A DNA stretch of 37,087 nt from Bryobacterales bacterium (lineage in GTDB: Bacteria > Acidobacteriota > Terriglobia > Bryobacterales > Bryobacteraceae), in the NCBI GenBank assembly GCA_003167275.1, contig PMTT01000888.1, forward strand, positions 882-37,968, in the 5' to 3' direction. The notes beneath the pieces are model-generated. The model made no database searches, had not been told where the DNA came from, and was given only the letters and a program-made list of their open reading frames with translations. The number at the start of each line of letters is the position of its first letter. The stretch's first letter is position 1. Below are positions 26,460 through 37,087 of the stretch, piece after piece. The position numbers were made by a program, and so were the translations under genes.

Positions 26460-27947
26460 CTACTTCACCAGCGTCGCCGACTTGACGGCGAAGTCCAGCA
26501 CCCAATTGGGGAAGATGCCGAGGAACAGTGTGCCAATTGCCGGAATCATCAGGGCGGTTCCCAGGCCCAGGGAAAGAGGCTCCACTTCGGAGCTGGCTTT
26601 GCTGGGCTCGTGCATGTACATCATCACCAGGATTCGCAGGTAGTAGTATGCCGCCACCGCGCTAGTAAGCAATCCCAGGACGGTGAGCCACACCAGGTGC
26701 GACTCCAGCGCCGCCTTGAAGATGTAGAACTTGCCAAAGAATCCCCCGGTGAGCGGCACGCCGATCAACGAGAGCATGAAAATCGTGAGCAGGGCCGCGG
26801 TGAGCGGCTGTTTCTGCGCCAGTCCCGCGAAATCGTCCACAGTCTGATACCGCTCACCCTTCCCGGAAAGATGGCTCACCACCGCGAATGCCCCGACGTT
26901 CATGAAGGCGTAGGCGGCCAGGTAAAACATGGCGGCCGAAGTGCCGATTTCCGAGCGCGCCGTGAGCGCCACCATCACGTAGCCGGCATGCGCGATCGAG
27001 CTATAGGCCAACATGCGTTTGACGTTGGATTGCAGAAGCGCCGCGAAATTCCCGATGACCATGGAGAGCAGCGCGGAGATCCCGAACAGCCACGGTTGCC
27101 AGGAGGCCGACATCGGCTCGAAGGCGGTCATGAAGATCCGCAGGAACACGGCGAAGGCCGCGGCCTTAGGACCGGCCGAGAGGAAGGCTGCGACGGGGGT
27201 GGGCGCTCCCTGGTAAACATCCGGCGCCCAGATCTGGAAGGGGGAGGCGGAAACCTTGAAGGCCAGCCCGACGAACATCAGCGCCGCCGCCAGGCCAATG
27301 AAAACGGACGAGGGAACATCCGGCCCCATCAGGATGCCGCGGACCGTGCTCAGATTGATGCTTCCGGTGGCGCCGTAGATGAGGGCTACGCCGTACAGGA
27401 AAAAAGCTGTCGCAAACGAGCCTAGCAGGAAGTACTTTAAGGCGGCCTCATTGGCGCGCTTATCGTCGCGCAGATAGCCGGCCATCACGTAACTGGCGAT
27501 GGAGGAAATCTCGATGCCGATGAACACCATGATCAGGTCGTTCGAAGCCGCCATCAGGCATTGCCCGGCGATGGAGAACAGCAGCAGTGCGTGATACTCG
27601 CTGGTCTCGGCATCTTCGCGCTGGAGGAAACGGTAGGAGGAGAGCACCGTCAGGATGCCGACCACGATCACCAACACCCGGAAAAAGGTGGCGAAACCAT
27701 CCACCATCAACATGCCGCCGAAGGCCGGGCAGGACTGCGGGACCGAGCAGCCTCCCTCGGTGTACGCATACACCGAGCCACCCAGCGCGCCGACGAGGGC
27801 CAGCAGGCTCAAGTGGCCGAAAGCGTAGGACGAGCGCCGCTGCAGGATGGGGTCCATCACCATCAGGAAAGTGCCCATGATGGTCAGGATGATCTCGGGC
27901 AGGAAGCGGATGAGGTCGGGCGTGCTCACGAAGGAATTAACGAGCAT
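26460..27947 (-). CDS. nuoN: NADH-quinone oxidoreductase subunit N
   Basis: Multi-pass protein with 'LFSIAGQCLMAASNDLIMVFIGIEISSIASYVMAGYLRDDKRANEAALKYFLLGSFATAFFLYGVALIYGATG', in nuo order; start at M6 of the ORF. Confidence 0.95.
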   Translation of the reverse strand: MLVNSFVSTPDLIRFLPEIILTIMGTFLMVMDPILQRRSSYAFGHLSLLALVGALGGSVYAYTEGGCSVPQSCPAFGGMLMVDGFATFFRVLVIVVGILTVLSSYRFLQREDAETSEYHALLLFSIAGQCLMAASNDLIMVFIGIEISSIASYVMAGYLRDDKRANEAALKYFLLGSFATAFFLYGVALIYGATGSINLSTVRGILMGPDVPSSVFIGLAAALMFVGLAFKVSASPFQIWAPDVYQGAPTPVAAFLSAGPKAAAFAVFLRIFMTAFEPMSASWQPWLFGISALLSMVIGNFAALLQSNVKRMLAYSSIAHAGYVMVALTARSEIGTSAAMFYLAAYAFMNVGAFAVVSHLSGKGERYQTVDDFAGLAQKQPLTAALLTIFMLSLIGVPLTGGFFGKFYIFKAALESHLVWLTVLGLLTSAVAAYYYLRILVMMYMHEPSKASSEVEPLSLGLGTALMIPAIGTLFLGIFPNWVLDFAVKSATLVK

Positions 27948-29546
27948 TGGCGGCCTCCGCAAGCACGGAAAGGTGGGGCGGACGCCCTCGTCCGCGCGCG
28001 ACCCCCTGGTCGTGCTCTTCTTGGCCGACGGGCGGCGCTGCTTGCACGCGGGTGGTGACGTTGATCTTGCTCTGCTCCAGCACGAGCGCGCTCACCTTGC
28101 TGACCGGCGGCAGGAAGCTTTGGGAGTACACGCCCATCCACACCATCATGGCGATCAGCGGAATCACGGCCGCCCATTCGCGCGGGTTGAGGTCGGGAAT
28201 GTGCGACCGGACCTCGTGGCCGGCCTCACCGTAGAACACGCGCTGGTACATCCACAGCATGTAGCAGGCTGAAAGAATCACGCCGATGGACGCGTAGATG
28301 GTCCACTGGTAATGCTCCATCGCCGTGCCCTGAAGCACCAGGAATTCGCCCACGAAGTTGTTCAGGAGGGGCAGGCCGATGCTCGCCAGGGTGGTGATGA
28401 GGAAGGCGGTGGAGAGCCACGGGGCCACCGTAGCGACTCCGCCGAAATCGTCGATGGCCAGTGAATGGCGCCGCTCATACAGCAATCCGACGATCGCGAA
28501 GAGCGCGCCGGTCGAGATGCCATGGTTGAGCATCTGGTAGACCGCTCCATCCAGACCCATCTGGCTGAACGAGAAAATCCCCAGGACGACAAAGCCGAGG
28601 TGGCTGACCGAAGAATACGCCACCAGTTTCTTCATATTGGGCTGCACCATCGCCACCAGCGCGCCATAGATGATCCCGATGATCGCCAGCACGGCGATCC
28701 AGGGGGCGCAACTGTGGGCGGCCCGGGGGAATAGCGGCAGGCAGAAATGATAGATTCCGTAGGTGCCCATCTTCAGCATCACGGAGGCCAGCATGATGGA
28801 GCCGGCGGTGGGCGCTTCCACGTGCGCATCGGGCAGCCAGGTATGCAGCGGGAAGAGCGGGACCTTGATGGCGAACGCCACGAAGAATGCCAGGAAGAGC
28901 AGCATCTGCTCGCCCGAAGTGAACGACAGATCGCCGCGGGAGAGCATGTCCAGGATCTTGGGGTAGCTGAATGTGTGGGCCTGATTGTAGAGGTAGATAA
29001 TTGCCGTCAGCATCAGCACCGAACCGGCCATGGTGTACAGGAAGAACTTGACGGCGGCGTAGATCCGGCGGTCGTGGCCCCAGATGCCGATCAGGAAATA
29101 CATGGGTACCAGGGAGACTTCCCAAAACACGTAAAACAGGAACAGGTCCTGCGCCAGAAACACGCCGATCAAACCGAACTCGAGCAGCAGCAGGAAGGCG
29201 TAGAACTCTTTCGCGCGGTTCTGGATCGAGCGCCAGGAGACCAGCACGCAAAGCGGGGTCAGGAAGGCGGTGAGCACGATCAGCCACAAACTGACGCCGT
29301 TCACGGAAGTTGCGAAGTGGATATCAGGTGATGTGATCCAGGGGATGTCGATGGAGAACTGCTCGCCGCCTTGTCCCCGGTCGAACTGCGCCACCAGCAT
29401 CAGCGCATCCAAAAAGGCCAGCAGAGACATCGTCAACGCCAGTGCCCGGCTGTTCTCGGGCCGCCGCCTTGGGACGCAAAGCGCGGCAAGAAAGCCGATC
29501 AACGGCACGACTAGGACGGAAAGCATCCGGACTGAGGTAGCCGAGT

Positions 29547-29550
<4 letters not shown>
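27937..29550 (-). CDS. nuoM: NADH-quinone oxidoreductase subunit M
   Basis: 'FLIGIWGHDRRIYAAVKFFLYTMAGSVLMLTAIIYLYNQ', 'KVPLFPLHTWLPDAHVEAPTAGSIMLASVMLKMGTYGIYHFCLPLFP'; operon position. Confidence 0.95.
27972..28012. repeat. Double-hairpin element in the 3' end of nuoM
   Basis: GGTGGGGCGGACG-ccct-CGTCCGC (lead plus stem, 27972-27995) followed by GACC-ccct-GGTC; same lead as copies at 796 and 9914. Confidence 0.7.
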
Positions 29551-31394
<1,844 letters not shown>

Positions 31395-31403
31395 CAGGTT
31401 TTC

Positions 31404-31712
31404 TTAGTTCTTCATCGAATCGATTTCATCGATATTCAAAGTCGCCCGGTTCTTGAAAACCGTCAGGATAATCGCCAACCCCACGGCCGCTTCGGCCGCC
31501 GCGACCACCATGACGAAGAACGCCAGCAGGTGCCCGTCGACCTTCTGGAGCTTGTACGAAAACGTGATAAAGCTCAGGTTCACGGCGTTCAGCATCAGCT
31601 CGATGGACATGAACACCGTGATGATATTGCGCCGGAACAGGAAGCCGGCCACGCCCAGGGCGAACAGGATCGCGCTCAGCGTCAAAAACCACGAAATAGG
31701 AATCTCGGACAT
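31404..31712 (-). CDS. nuoK: NADH-quinone oxidoreductase subunit K
   Basis: 102 aa: 'FLFRRNIITVFMSIELMLNAVNLSFITFSYKLQKVDGHLLAFFVMVVAAAEAAVGLAIILTVFKNR'. Confidence 0.95.
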   Translation of the reverse strand: MSEIPISWFLTLSAILFALGVAGFLFRRNIITVFMSIELMLNAVNLSFITFSYKLQKVDGHLLAFFVMVVAAAEAAVGLAIILTVFKNRATLNIDEIDSMKN

Positions 31713-31713
31713 C

Positions 31714-32247
31714 TCAATCCATCTCCTTTCGTGCCAGAACGATTGCGCCTAAGATTGCGATCAGGATGAGGACGGAGGTTACCTCAAAGGGAAGAAGATA
31801 GGTGGTAAACAGCGCCATGCCGACCTGGTGCGCCGAGCCCCCTGATTCCGCGACCTTTCCAGGAAGCGCAGGCAGGCTGAATCCGCCGAAGTGTACCGTG
31901 GTGTTGGCCGGAAACCAGCCCTGCAAATACCAGGACATCACGATCAGCAGCCCGGCCAGCAGCGGCACACCCAGAAACAGCGCCATGGTCGACTGCCCCT
32001 TCTTGGTCTCTGCCCCCGCATTCAACAGCATGATCACGAATACGAACAGCACCATGATGGCGCCGGCGTAGACGATCACCTGCGCGGCCGCGATGAATTC
32101 CGCGCCCAACAGAAGATACAGGACTGCCAGCGAGCCCATAACGCCGACCAGCGAGATCGCGCTCGAGATCGGATGCGTCTGCACCACCACGTTGATGGCG
32201 CAGACTACCGCGATAATCGCGAAGATCAGAAAGAGAATGACATCCAT
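31714..32247 (-). CDS. nuoJ: NADH-quinone oxidoreductase subunit J
   Basis: 'MDVILFLIFAIIAVVCAINVVVQTHPISSAISLVGVMGSLAVLYLLLGAEFIAAAQVIVYAGAIMVLFVFVIMLLN'; start at internal ATG 32247. Confidence 0.95.
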   Translation of the reverse strand: MDVILFLIFAIIAVVCAINVVVQTHPISSAISLVGVMGSLAVLYLLLGAEFIAAAQVIVYAGAIMVLFVFVIMLLNAGAETKKGQSTMALFLGVPLLAGLLIVMSWYLQGWFPANTTVHFGGFSLPALPGKVAESGGSAHQVGMALFTTYLLPFEVTSVLILIAILGAIVLARKEMD

Positions 32248-32261
32248 TTCAGGCAGCCATC

Positions 32262-33446
32262 TTAGGAAAACCAGGCGACCAGAAAACCGGTCACCAGCAG
32301 ATTCAAAATCGCGACCGGGAAGAGAAACTTCCAGGTGAAGCCCATCAGTTGGTCGTAACGGAATCGCGGCAGCGTGCCGCGAACCCACATGAACGTGAAC
32401 AGAATCGCGCCCGTCTTGGCGCAGAACCAGAACAACGGAATCAGCCAGATTTGCGTAATGGGCAGAACGAAGACCACCGCAATGAGCAGGAAGATGATCC
32501 CGAAGACCGGCAGCGTCTTCTTATCGCGCCGGCGCGCAGCATGCATCCCGTGATACAGCGCCACCACACCCGCGAACGCGAAGATCACGGCCGGCACAAA
32601 GCTCGATCCATACTTTTCCGGCCACGGCGCCATCCAGCCGCCTAGAAACAGCAGCGTCGCCATGGAGCTCACCGTGATCATGTTGGCGTACTCGGCCATG
32701 AAGAATGAGGCGAATTTCATGCTGCTGTACTCGGTGTGAAAACCGGCCACCAGCTCGTTTTCAGCCTCGGGCAAGTCAAACGGCACGCGGTTGGTCTCCG
32801 CGAATGCGGCAATCAGGAAAATGATGAAGCTGAAAATCTGCGGAAACGGTCCGTGCAGCAGGTTCCAGCTCAAAATGCTGCCTTCCTGCCGCATCACCAG
32901 GTCGTGCAGGCTCAAGGTGTTGGAGATCAGCAGCGGCGCGGCGATCGCCAGCGACATCGGCAATTCGTAGCTGATCATCTGCGCCGAGCTGCGCAGCCCG
33001 CCGATGAGCGCGTACTTGTTGTTCGAAGACCATCCCGCGAGGGCAATCCCATACACCCCTAGCGACGACACGGCCAGCACGAACAGCACCCCGATATTGA
33101 GGTCCGTGAGCTGCATCAAGGTCTGGTGGCCGAACACCGTGATCTCGGGCCCGAACGGAATCACCGAAATCGAAAGCAGCGCCATGGTGATCGCCAGGAA
33201 CGGCGCCGCCAGGTAGAGCGCCTTATTGACGTACGGCGGCACCAGGTCTTCCTTAGTGAGAAGCTTGATCACGTCCGCCAGCGGCTGCAGCAGGCCGTGC
33301 GGACCCACGCGATACGGCCCCGGCCGCACCTGGATGTGCGCGATCACTTTGCGCTCCACCCATTGGAGGTACGCCAAGGTGGTCATGAGCACGGCAAAGA
33401 CTACCAGGATCTTGATCAGGCTGATGACAACGAATGTTAGGTCCAT
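32262..33446 (-). CDS. nuoH: NADH-quinone oxidoreductase subunit H
   Basis: 'YLQWVERKVIAHIQVRPGPYRVGPHGLLQPLADVIKLLTKED', 'ETNRVPFDLPEAENELVAGFHTEYSSMKFASFFMAEYANM'. Confidence 0.96.
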   Translation of the reverse strand: MDLTFVVISLIKILVVFAVLMTTLAYLQWVERKVIAHIQVRPGPYRVGPHGLLQPLADVIKLLTKEDLVPPYVNKALYLAAPFLAITMALLSISVIPFGPEITVFGHQTLMQLTDLNIGVLFVLAVSSLGVYGIALAGWSSNNKYALIGGLRSSAQMISYELPMSLAIAAPLLISNTLSLHDLVMRQEGSILSWNLLHGPFPQIFSFIIFLIAAFAETNRVPFDLPEAENELVAGFHTEYSSMKFASFFMAEYANMITVSSMATLLFLGGWMAPWPEKYGSSFVPAVIFAFAGVVALYHGMHAARRRDKKTLPVFGIIFLLIAVVFVLPITQIWLIPLFWFCAKTGAILFTFMWVRGTLPRFRYDQLMGFTWKFLFPVAILNLLVTGFLVAWFS

Positions 33447-35611
33447 TAGCGGCTCGCGCGACTCTCCAGCACCGAGTTCAGAACCTTAGAATAGCGCCCG
33501 AGCGTCCCGGACGCGAATAAACCGTTGTGATCCGAATGCACCAGGTCCGGGCGGCCTTCCACGGGAATTCGCCCGTTGACCGGCACGGTTTGCGCGGCGC
33601 CTCCGGTGGAAATCACCGGCAGGGGAACGTCGTAGCCGCGAACCTTCTTGCGAATCTCCTCGAAAACCACGTCGGGCACCCAGGGCCCCAGGGTCGCGGC
33701 AACGCCCATTTCGCGCGCGATGAAACCCATAATTTCGAGATCCGGCTTGGCGCCCATGGTGTTCACGGCGCGCTTCATGCGCTGCACTTCGCCCGTGACG
33801 TTGGTAATGGTCCCATTCTTCTCGTATGCGCAAGCCGCCGGAAGCACCACGTCAGCTAGCCGCGCAGTTTCCGTGAGGAACATGTCCTGGACCACCAGGA
33901 ACCCGCACTTCTTCTCGCCGGCCCCCTTGTAGGGATTCGACCCCACCACCCAGAGCACGCCTAGATCGGCGCTGACCATCTCTCCGGCGTGCATGCCGGG
34001 TTGACCCGACGGCCTGTAGCCTGGCAGCAGTTCCGGCGCCAGGCCCATATCGACTGCGCCTCGCGAGTTCGAATAATCCACCAGACAAATGTACTTCACC
34101 GCGATGCCGAGCGATTCGCCGAAATCCACCAGCCTGCGGATGTCGTCGCCTTTGAAGGAGTCGTCGAACACCATCACCAGTTCCGCTTCGGCTTGCAACT
34201 TCTCGCGGAGGGATCCGAGTGCCGCGAAGTAGTCCGCCGGGACCGCAGTCACGCTGTGCGGATGGACGAATCCCGAGGGGTTGCCGAGCGCCAGGTCCTC
34301 CGCGGCGACGAGTTGCCAGCCACCGACGGGGCCGCCCACGCGAATACTTGCGACCGAGTACTTGTCCTCGCGCACCGGTCCCGGCGTCACCGCGTACACA
34401 TGGGCCTGGTGATGCCGGTAATTCGCCCGAACCTGGAAGGAGAGCAGCGGATGCTCCAGGGCCAGATCGGCCCCAAGCACCAGCACCGCCTTACTTTCGT
34501 ACAGGTCTGCGACCGTGGCCAACTTGCCGGCCTTGCCGCTCAAGGCATCCAGCAGCGCTACAACATCGCCGGTGCGGTGGTGGTCGATGTGGTTGGTGCG
34601 CAACACCTCGCGCGCAAACTTCTGCAGATAGAAATTCTCTTCGTTGGTGGTGTGGTTGGAGCCGATCACGCCGAAGCTTCCGCCATCCGCCAGGGTCTGG
34701 TTGAACTTCTTCGCGACGGTGTCAAGCGCCTGAGCCCAGGAGACTTCTTCGAGCTTGCCGTTGACGCGCACCAGCGGGGCCTGCAACCGTTCCGCATGAT
34801 CGTAAAAATCGAATCCGTAGCGGCCCTTGATGCACAGGAACTCGCCGTTCACGCCCGAATGATCGCGGTTGTTGCCGCGGATGATGCGGTCGTTGCGCGT
34901 CCCGAGCGTGGTCTTACAGCCGTCGGCGCAGTGCGTGCAGATGGTGCCGACGTGGGTCATCTCCCACGGCCGCGTTTGATAGCGGTAGATCCCGCTGGTC
35001 AGCGCCCCTACCGGGCAGATGTCGATGCAGGCGCCGCACTCGTCGCATTCCAGGTGGTCGCCCTGGTTCGGCCCGATCTCCGATAGCACTCCGCGGTTGA
35101 TCACGCCCAGCGCGCCCACGCCCAGCCCCTCATTGCAGATGCGCACGCAGCGGAAGCAGAGGATGCAGCGCGGCGCATCGAAGAACACCACCGGGGAGAA
35201 CTGCTTCTCCGGCGTGTGGACCTTCTCTTCGGTGTAGCGGCTTTCCCCGGCGCCGTAGCGGAACACCATGTCCTGCAGTTCGCACTCGCCGCCCTTGTCG
35301 CACACCGGGCAATCCAACGGGTGGTTGGTGAGCAGCAGTTCGAGCATGGATTTGCGCGCCTGCGCCACCTGTGGAGTCTCGGTGCGAACCACCATGCCCT
35401 CGGCGACAGGGAGCGTGCAAGCCGTCATCAGCTTGGGCATCTTCTCCACTTCCACCAGGCACATGCGGCAGGCCGCCTGCAGGGTCAAGCCTTCGTAATA
35501 GCAGAACGCCGGGATCTCGGTGCCCATCGTTTTGGCGGCATCGATCACCAGGGTTCCCGGCGGAGCCTGCACCTGCCGGCCGTCGATCGTGAGTTTTATG
35601 AGATCAGCCAT
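33446..35611 (-). CDS. nuoG: NADH-quinone oxidoreductase subunit G
   Basis: N-terminal 2Fe-2S ferredoxin domain, 'CPVCDKGGECELQDM', 'CILCFRCVRICNE', 'CDECGACIDICPVGAL', molybdopterin oxidoreductase-type C-terminal domain; 1-bp TAATG overlap with nuoH. Confidence 0.94.
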   Translation of the reverse strand: MADLIKLTIDGRQVQAPPGTLVIDAAKTMGTEIPAFCYYEGLTLQAACRMCLVEVEKMPKLMTACTLPVAEGMVVRTETPQVAQARKSMLELLLTNHPLDCPVCDKGGECELQDMVFRYGAGESRYTEEKVHTPEKQFSPVVFFDAPRCILCFRCVRICNEGLGVGALGVINRGVLSEIGPNQGDHLECDECGACIDICPVGALTSGIYRYQTRPWEMTHVGTICTHCADGCKTTLGTRNDRIIRGNNRDHSGVNGEFLCIKGRYGFDFYDHAERLQAPLVRVNGKLEEVSWAQALDTVAKKFNQTLADGGSFGVIGSNHTTNEENFYLQKFAREVLRTNHIDHHRTGDVVALLDALSGKAGKLATVADLYESKAVLVLGADLALEHPLLSFQVRANYRHHQAHVYAVTPGPVREDKYSVASIRVGGPVGGWQLVAAEDLALGNPSGFVHPHSVTAVPADYFAALGSLREKLQAEAELVMVFDDSFKGDDIRRLVDFGESLGIAVKYICLVDYSNSRGAVDMGLAPELLPGYRPSGQPGMHAGEMVSADLGVLWVVGSNPYKGAGEKKCGFLVVQDMFLTETARLADVVLPAACAYEKNGTITNVTGEVQRMKRAVNTMGAKPDLEIMGFIAREMGVAATLGPWVPDVVFEEIRKKVRGYDVPLPVISTGGAAQTVPVNGRIPVEGRPDLVHSDHNGLFASGTLGRYSKVLNSVLESRASR

Positions 35612-35663
35612 GTAGACCGGCGCCTCTTGCTAAACCAAAGTACCTGCATCCCCGGGCATTCAT

Positions 35664-35855
35664 TTCAACGCCGAGGCGCCAAGACGCAGAGGAGAAAACG
35701 GGACCTCGGCGAACTCTGCCATCTCTGCGCCCTAACCCCGGCTCGGAACCACGGCTGTTGCTGAATCCTACTTCCATATGGGCCGCAGAGGAAGCCGAGA
35801 GCGCAGAGCAAAGCAAGACTCTCTCTTCTCCGCGTCTCTGCGCCTCGGCGGTGAA
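35664..35855. repeat. Imperfect inverted repeat in the nuoG-nuoF gap
   Basis: 35664-35696 ttcaacgccgaggcgccaagacgcagaggagaa versus the reverse complement of 35826-35855, ttcaccgccgaggcgcagagacgcggagaa. Confidence 0.6.
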
Positions 35856-35863
35856 AATGTTCT

Positions 35864-37087
35864 TCATGCCATCACCATATGCGTGGCATGCTCGTACGGA
35901 CACGGCTTGCCGTTCAGGTGGTCTTCGAACTCGCTCCGGAACTTCTCCACAATCGAAATGGTCGGCATGGCGGCCGCGTCACCCAGCGGGCAGAACGTAC
36001 GCCCCAGCATGTTCTTCGAGATGTCGCCGATCAAGTTGATGTCGGTGCGCGTCCCGTAACCATCGTGGAAGCGCTGCAGGATCTTGCGAAGCCACGTGGT
36101 GCCCTCGCGGCACGGAATGCACCAGCCGCAGCTTTCATGCGCGTAAAACCGCATGATCCGCAGCGCGGCCTTCACCATGCAGGTGTCTTCGTCCATGATG
36201 ATCACGCCACCCGACCCCAGCATGGTCTTCCGCTGGGCCATGGAGTCGTAATCCATGTTGGCGCCTTCGAGTTCGGCCGCCGTCAGCACCGGGCAGGACG
36301 ATCCGCCCGGAATGAAGGCTTTCAGTTTCTTTCCGTTGCGAATGCCGCCGCCCACCTCTTCGATCATCTGCTTCACCGGGAAGCCGATCCGCAATTCGTA
36401 GACACCCGGTTTATTCACGTGGCCCGTGAGGCAGGTCATCTTCGTCCCGCCGGACTTCGGTATGCCCAGGTCTGCAAAGGCCTTCCCACCGTCCAGGATG
36501 ATCGACGGCACTGCGCAAAACGTCTCTACATTGTTCAATATCGTGGGGCACTGGAATGCGCCCGAGACCGCCGGAAACGGCGGCCGGATGCGCGGAATCC
36601 CCCGCTTGCCCTCCAGCGATTCCAGCAGCGCCGATTCCTCGCCGCATTCGTAAGCGCCCGCGCCGGTGTGGGTGTAAAGATCGAAATCGAACCCGGTGCC
36701 CTGAATGTTCTTCCCCAGCCAGCCATTGGTATAGGCTTCAGCGATCGCCTTGTCCATGATGTCGATCAGGTAGCGATACTCGCCGCGAATGTAGATGTAG
36801 CCTTTGTGGGCATCTACCGCCAGCCCCCCGATCAGGCAGCCTTCGATCAACTGGTGCGGGTCGTTCTCGATCAGGACACGGTCCTTGCAGGTGCCCGGCT
36901 CGCTCTCATCGCCGTTGACGACGATGTATTTCGGCTTGGGCGAGGTTCGCGGCACGAAACTCCACTTCATTCCCGTAGGGAAGCCCGCCCCGCCGCGACC
37001 GCGGAGATTGGAGACCTTCACCTCATCGATGATCTGTTCCTGCGTCATGCCGGCGGCCTTCTTGAAAGCCTTGTAGCCGTCAGTCGC
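35864..37087 (-). CDS. nuoF: NADH-quinone oxidoreductase subunit F (5' end outside window)
   Basis: 'SNLRGRGGAGFPTGMKWSFVP', 'YIVVNGDESEPGTCKDRVLIENDPHQLIEG', 'ESCGWCIPCREGTTWLRKIL'; the frame continues upstream as '...TDGYKAFKKAAGMTQ'. Confidence 0.95.
   Translation of the reverse strand, partial: ATDGYKAFKKAAGMTQEQIIDEVKVSNLRGRGGAGFPTGMKWSFVPRTSPKPKYIVVNGDESEPGTCKDRVLIENDPHQLIEGCLIGGLAVDAHKGYIYIRGEYRYLIDIMDKAIAEAYTNGWLGKNIQGTGFDFDLYTHTGAGAYECGEESALLESLEGKRGIPRIRPPFPAVSGAFQCPTILNNVETFCAVPSIILDGGKAFADLGIPKSGGTKMTCLTGHVNKPGVYELRIGFPVKQMIEEVGGGIRNGKKLKAFIPGGSSCPVLTAAELEGANMDYDSMAQRKTMLGSGGVIIMDEDTCMVKAALRIMRFYAHESCGWCIPCREGTTWLRKILQRFHDGYGTRTDINLIGDISKNMLGRTFCPLGDAAAMPTISIVEKFRSEFEDHLNGKPCPYEHATHMVMA

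Overview
The window is a high-GC bacterial chromosome segment. Protein content (SBBP and ASPIC/UnbV proteins, CX5C-type Sco, multiheme cytochrome c-TPR proteins, DUF3604) suggests an acidobacterium of the Solibacter/Bryobacter type; this is inference, not shown. Contents in order: the 3' part of an SBBP beta-propeller gene with an apparent frame break; a hypothetical membrane protein; a Sel1-repeat protein; a minus-strand pair of CusF-like/Sco1 protein and PpiC-FG-GAP-ASPIC/UnbV fusion; a four-gene plus-strand operon (two DUF1989 'urea carboxylase-associated' proteins, a biotin-dependent urea/guanidine carboxylase, allophanate hydrolase), best read as guanidine/urea catabolism; a HTH/PIN toxin-antitoxin pair; a truncated nucleotidyltransferase-type module abutting a SWIM-protein C-terminal fragment; two convergent paralogous seven-CxxCH cytochrome-TPR genes; a DUF3604/PHP-like protein; an S4-domain protein; a serine hydrolase; an orphan Xre/MbcA-type regulator with a palindrome inside its putative promoter; and a minus-strand Complex I block nuoF-G-H-J-K-L-M-N with no nuoI. 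The least explained signal is a dispersed family of hairpin elements, often double. They share a GGTGGGRC/GTGGCGC-like lead, while stem sequences differ between copies and both arms still pair. Copies lie in intergenic DNA, in frame inside the carboxylase gene, in the 3' end of nuoM, and as a perfect 46-bp inverted repeat bounding a 172-bp MITE-like unit. No CRISPR, tRNA, rRNA or transposase was seen. All homology calls are from reading the protein sequences; no search was run.
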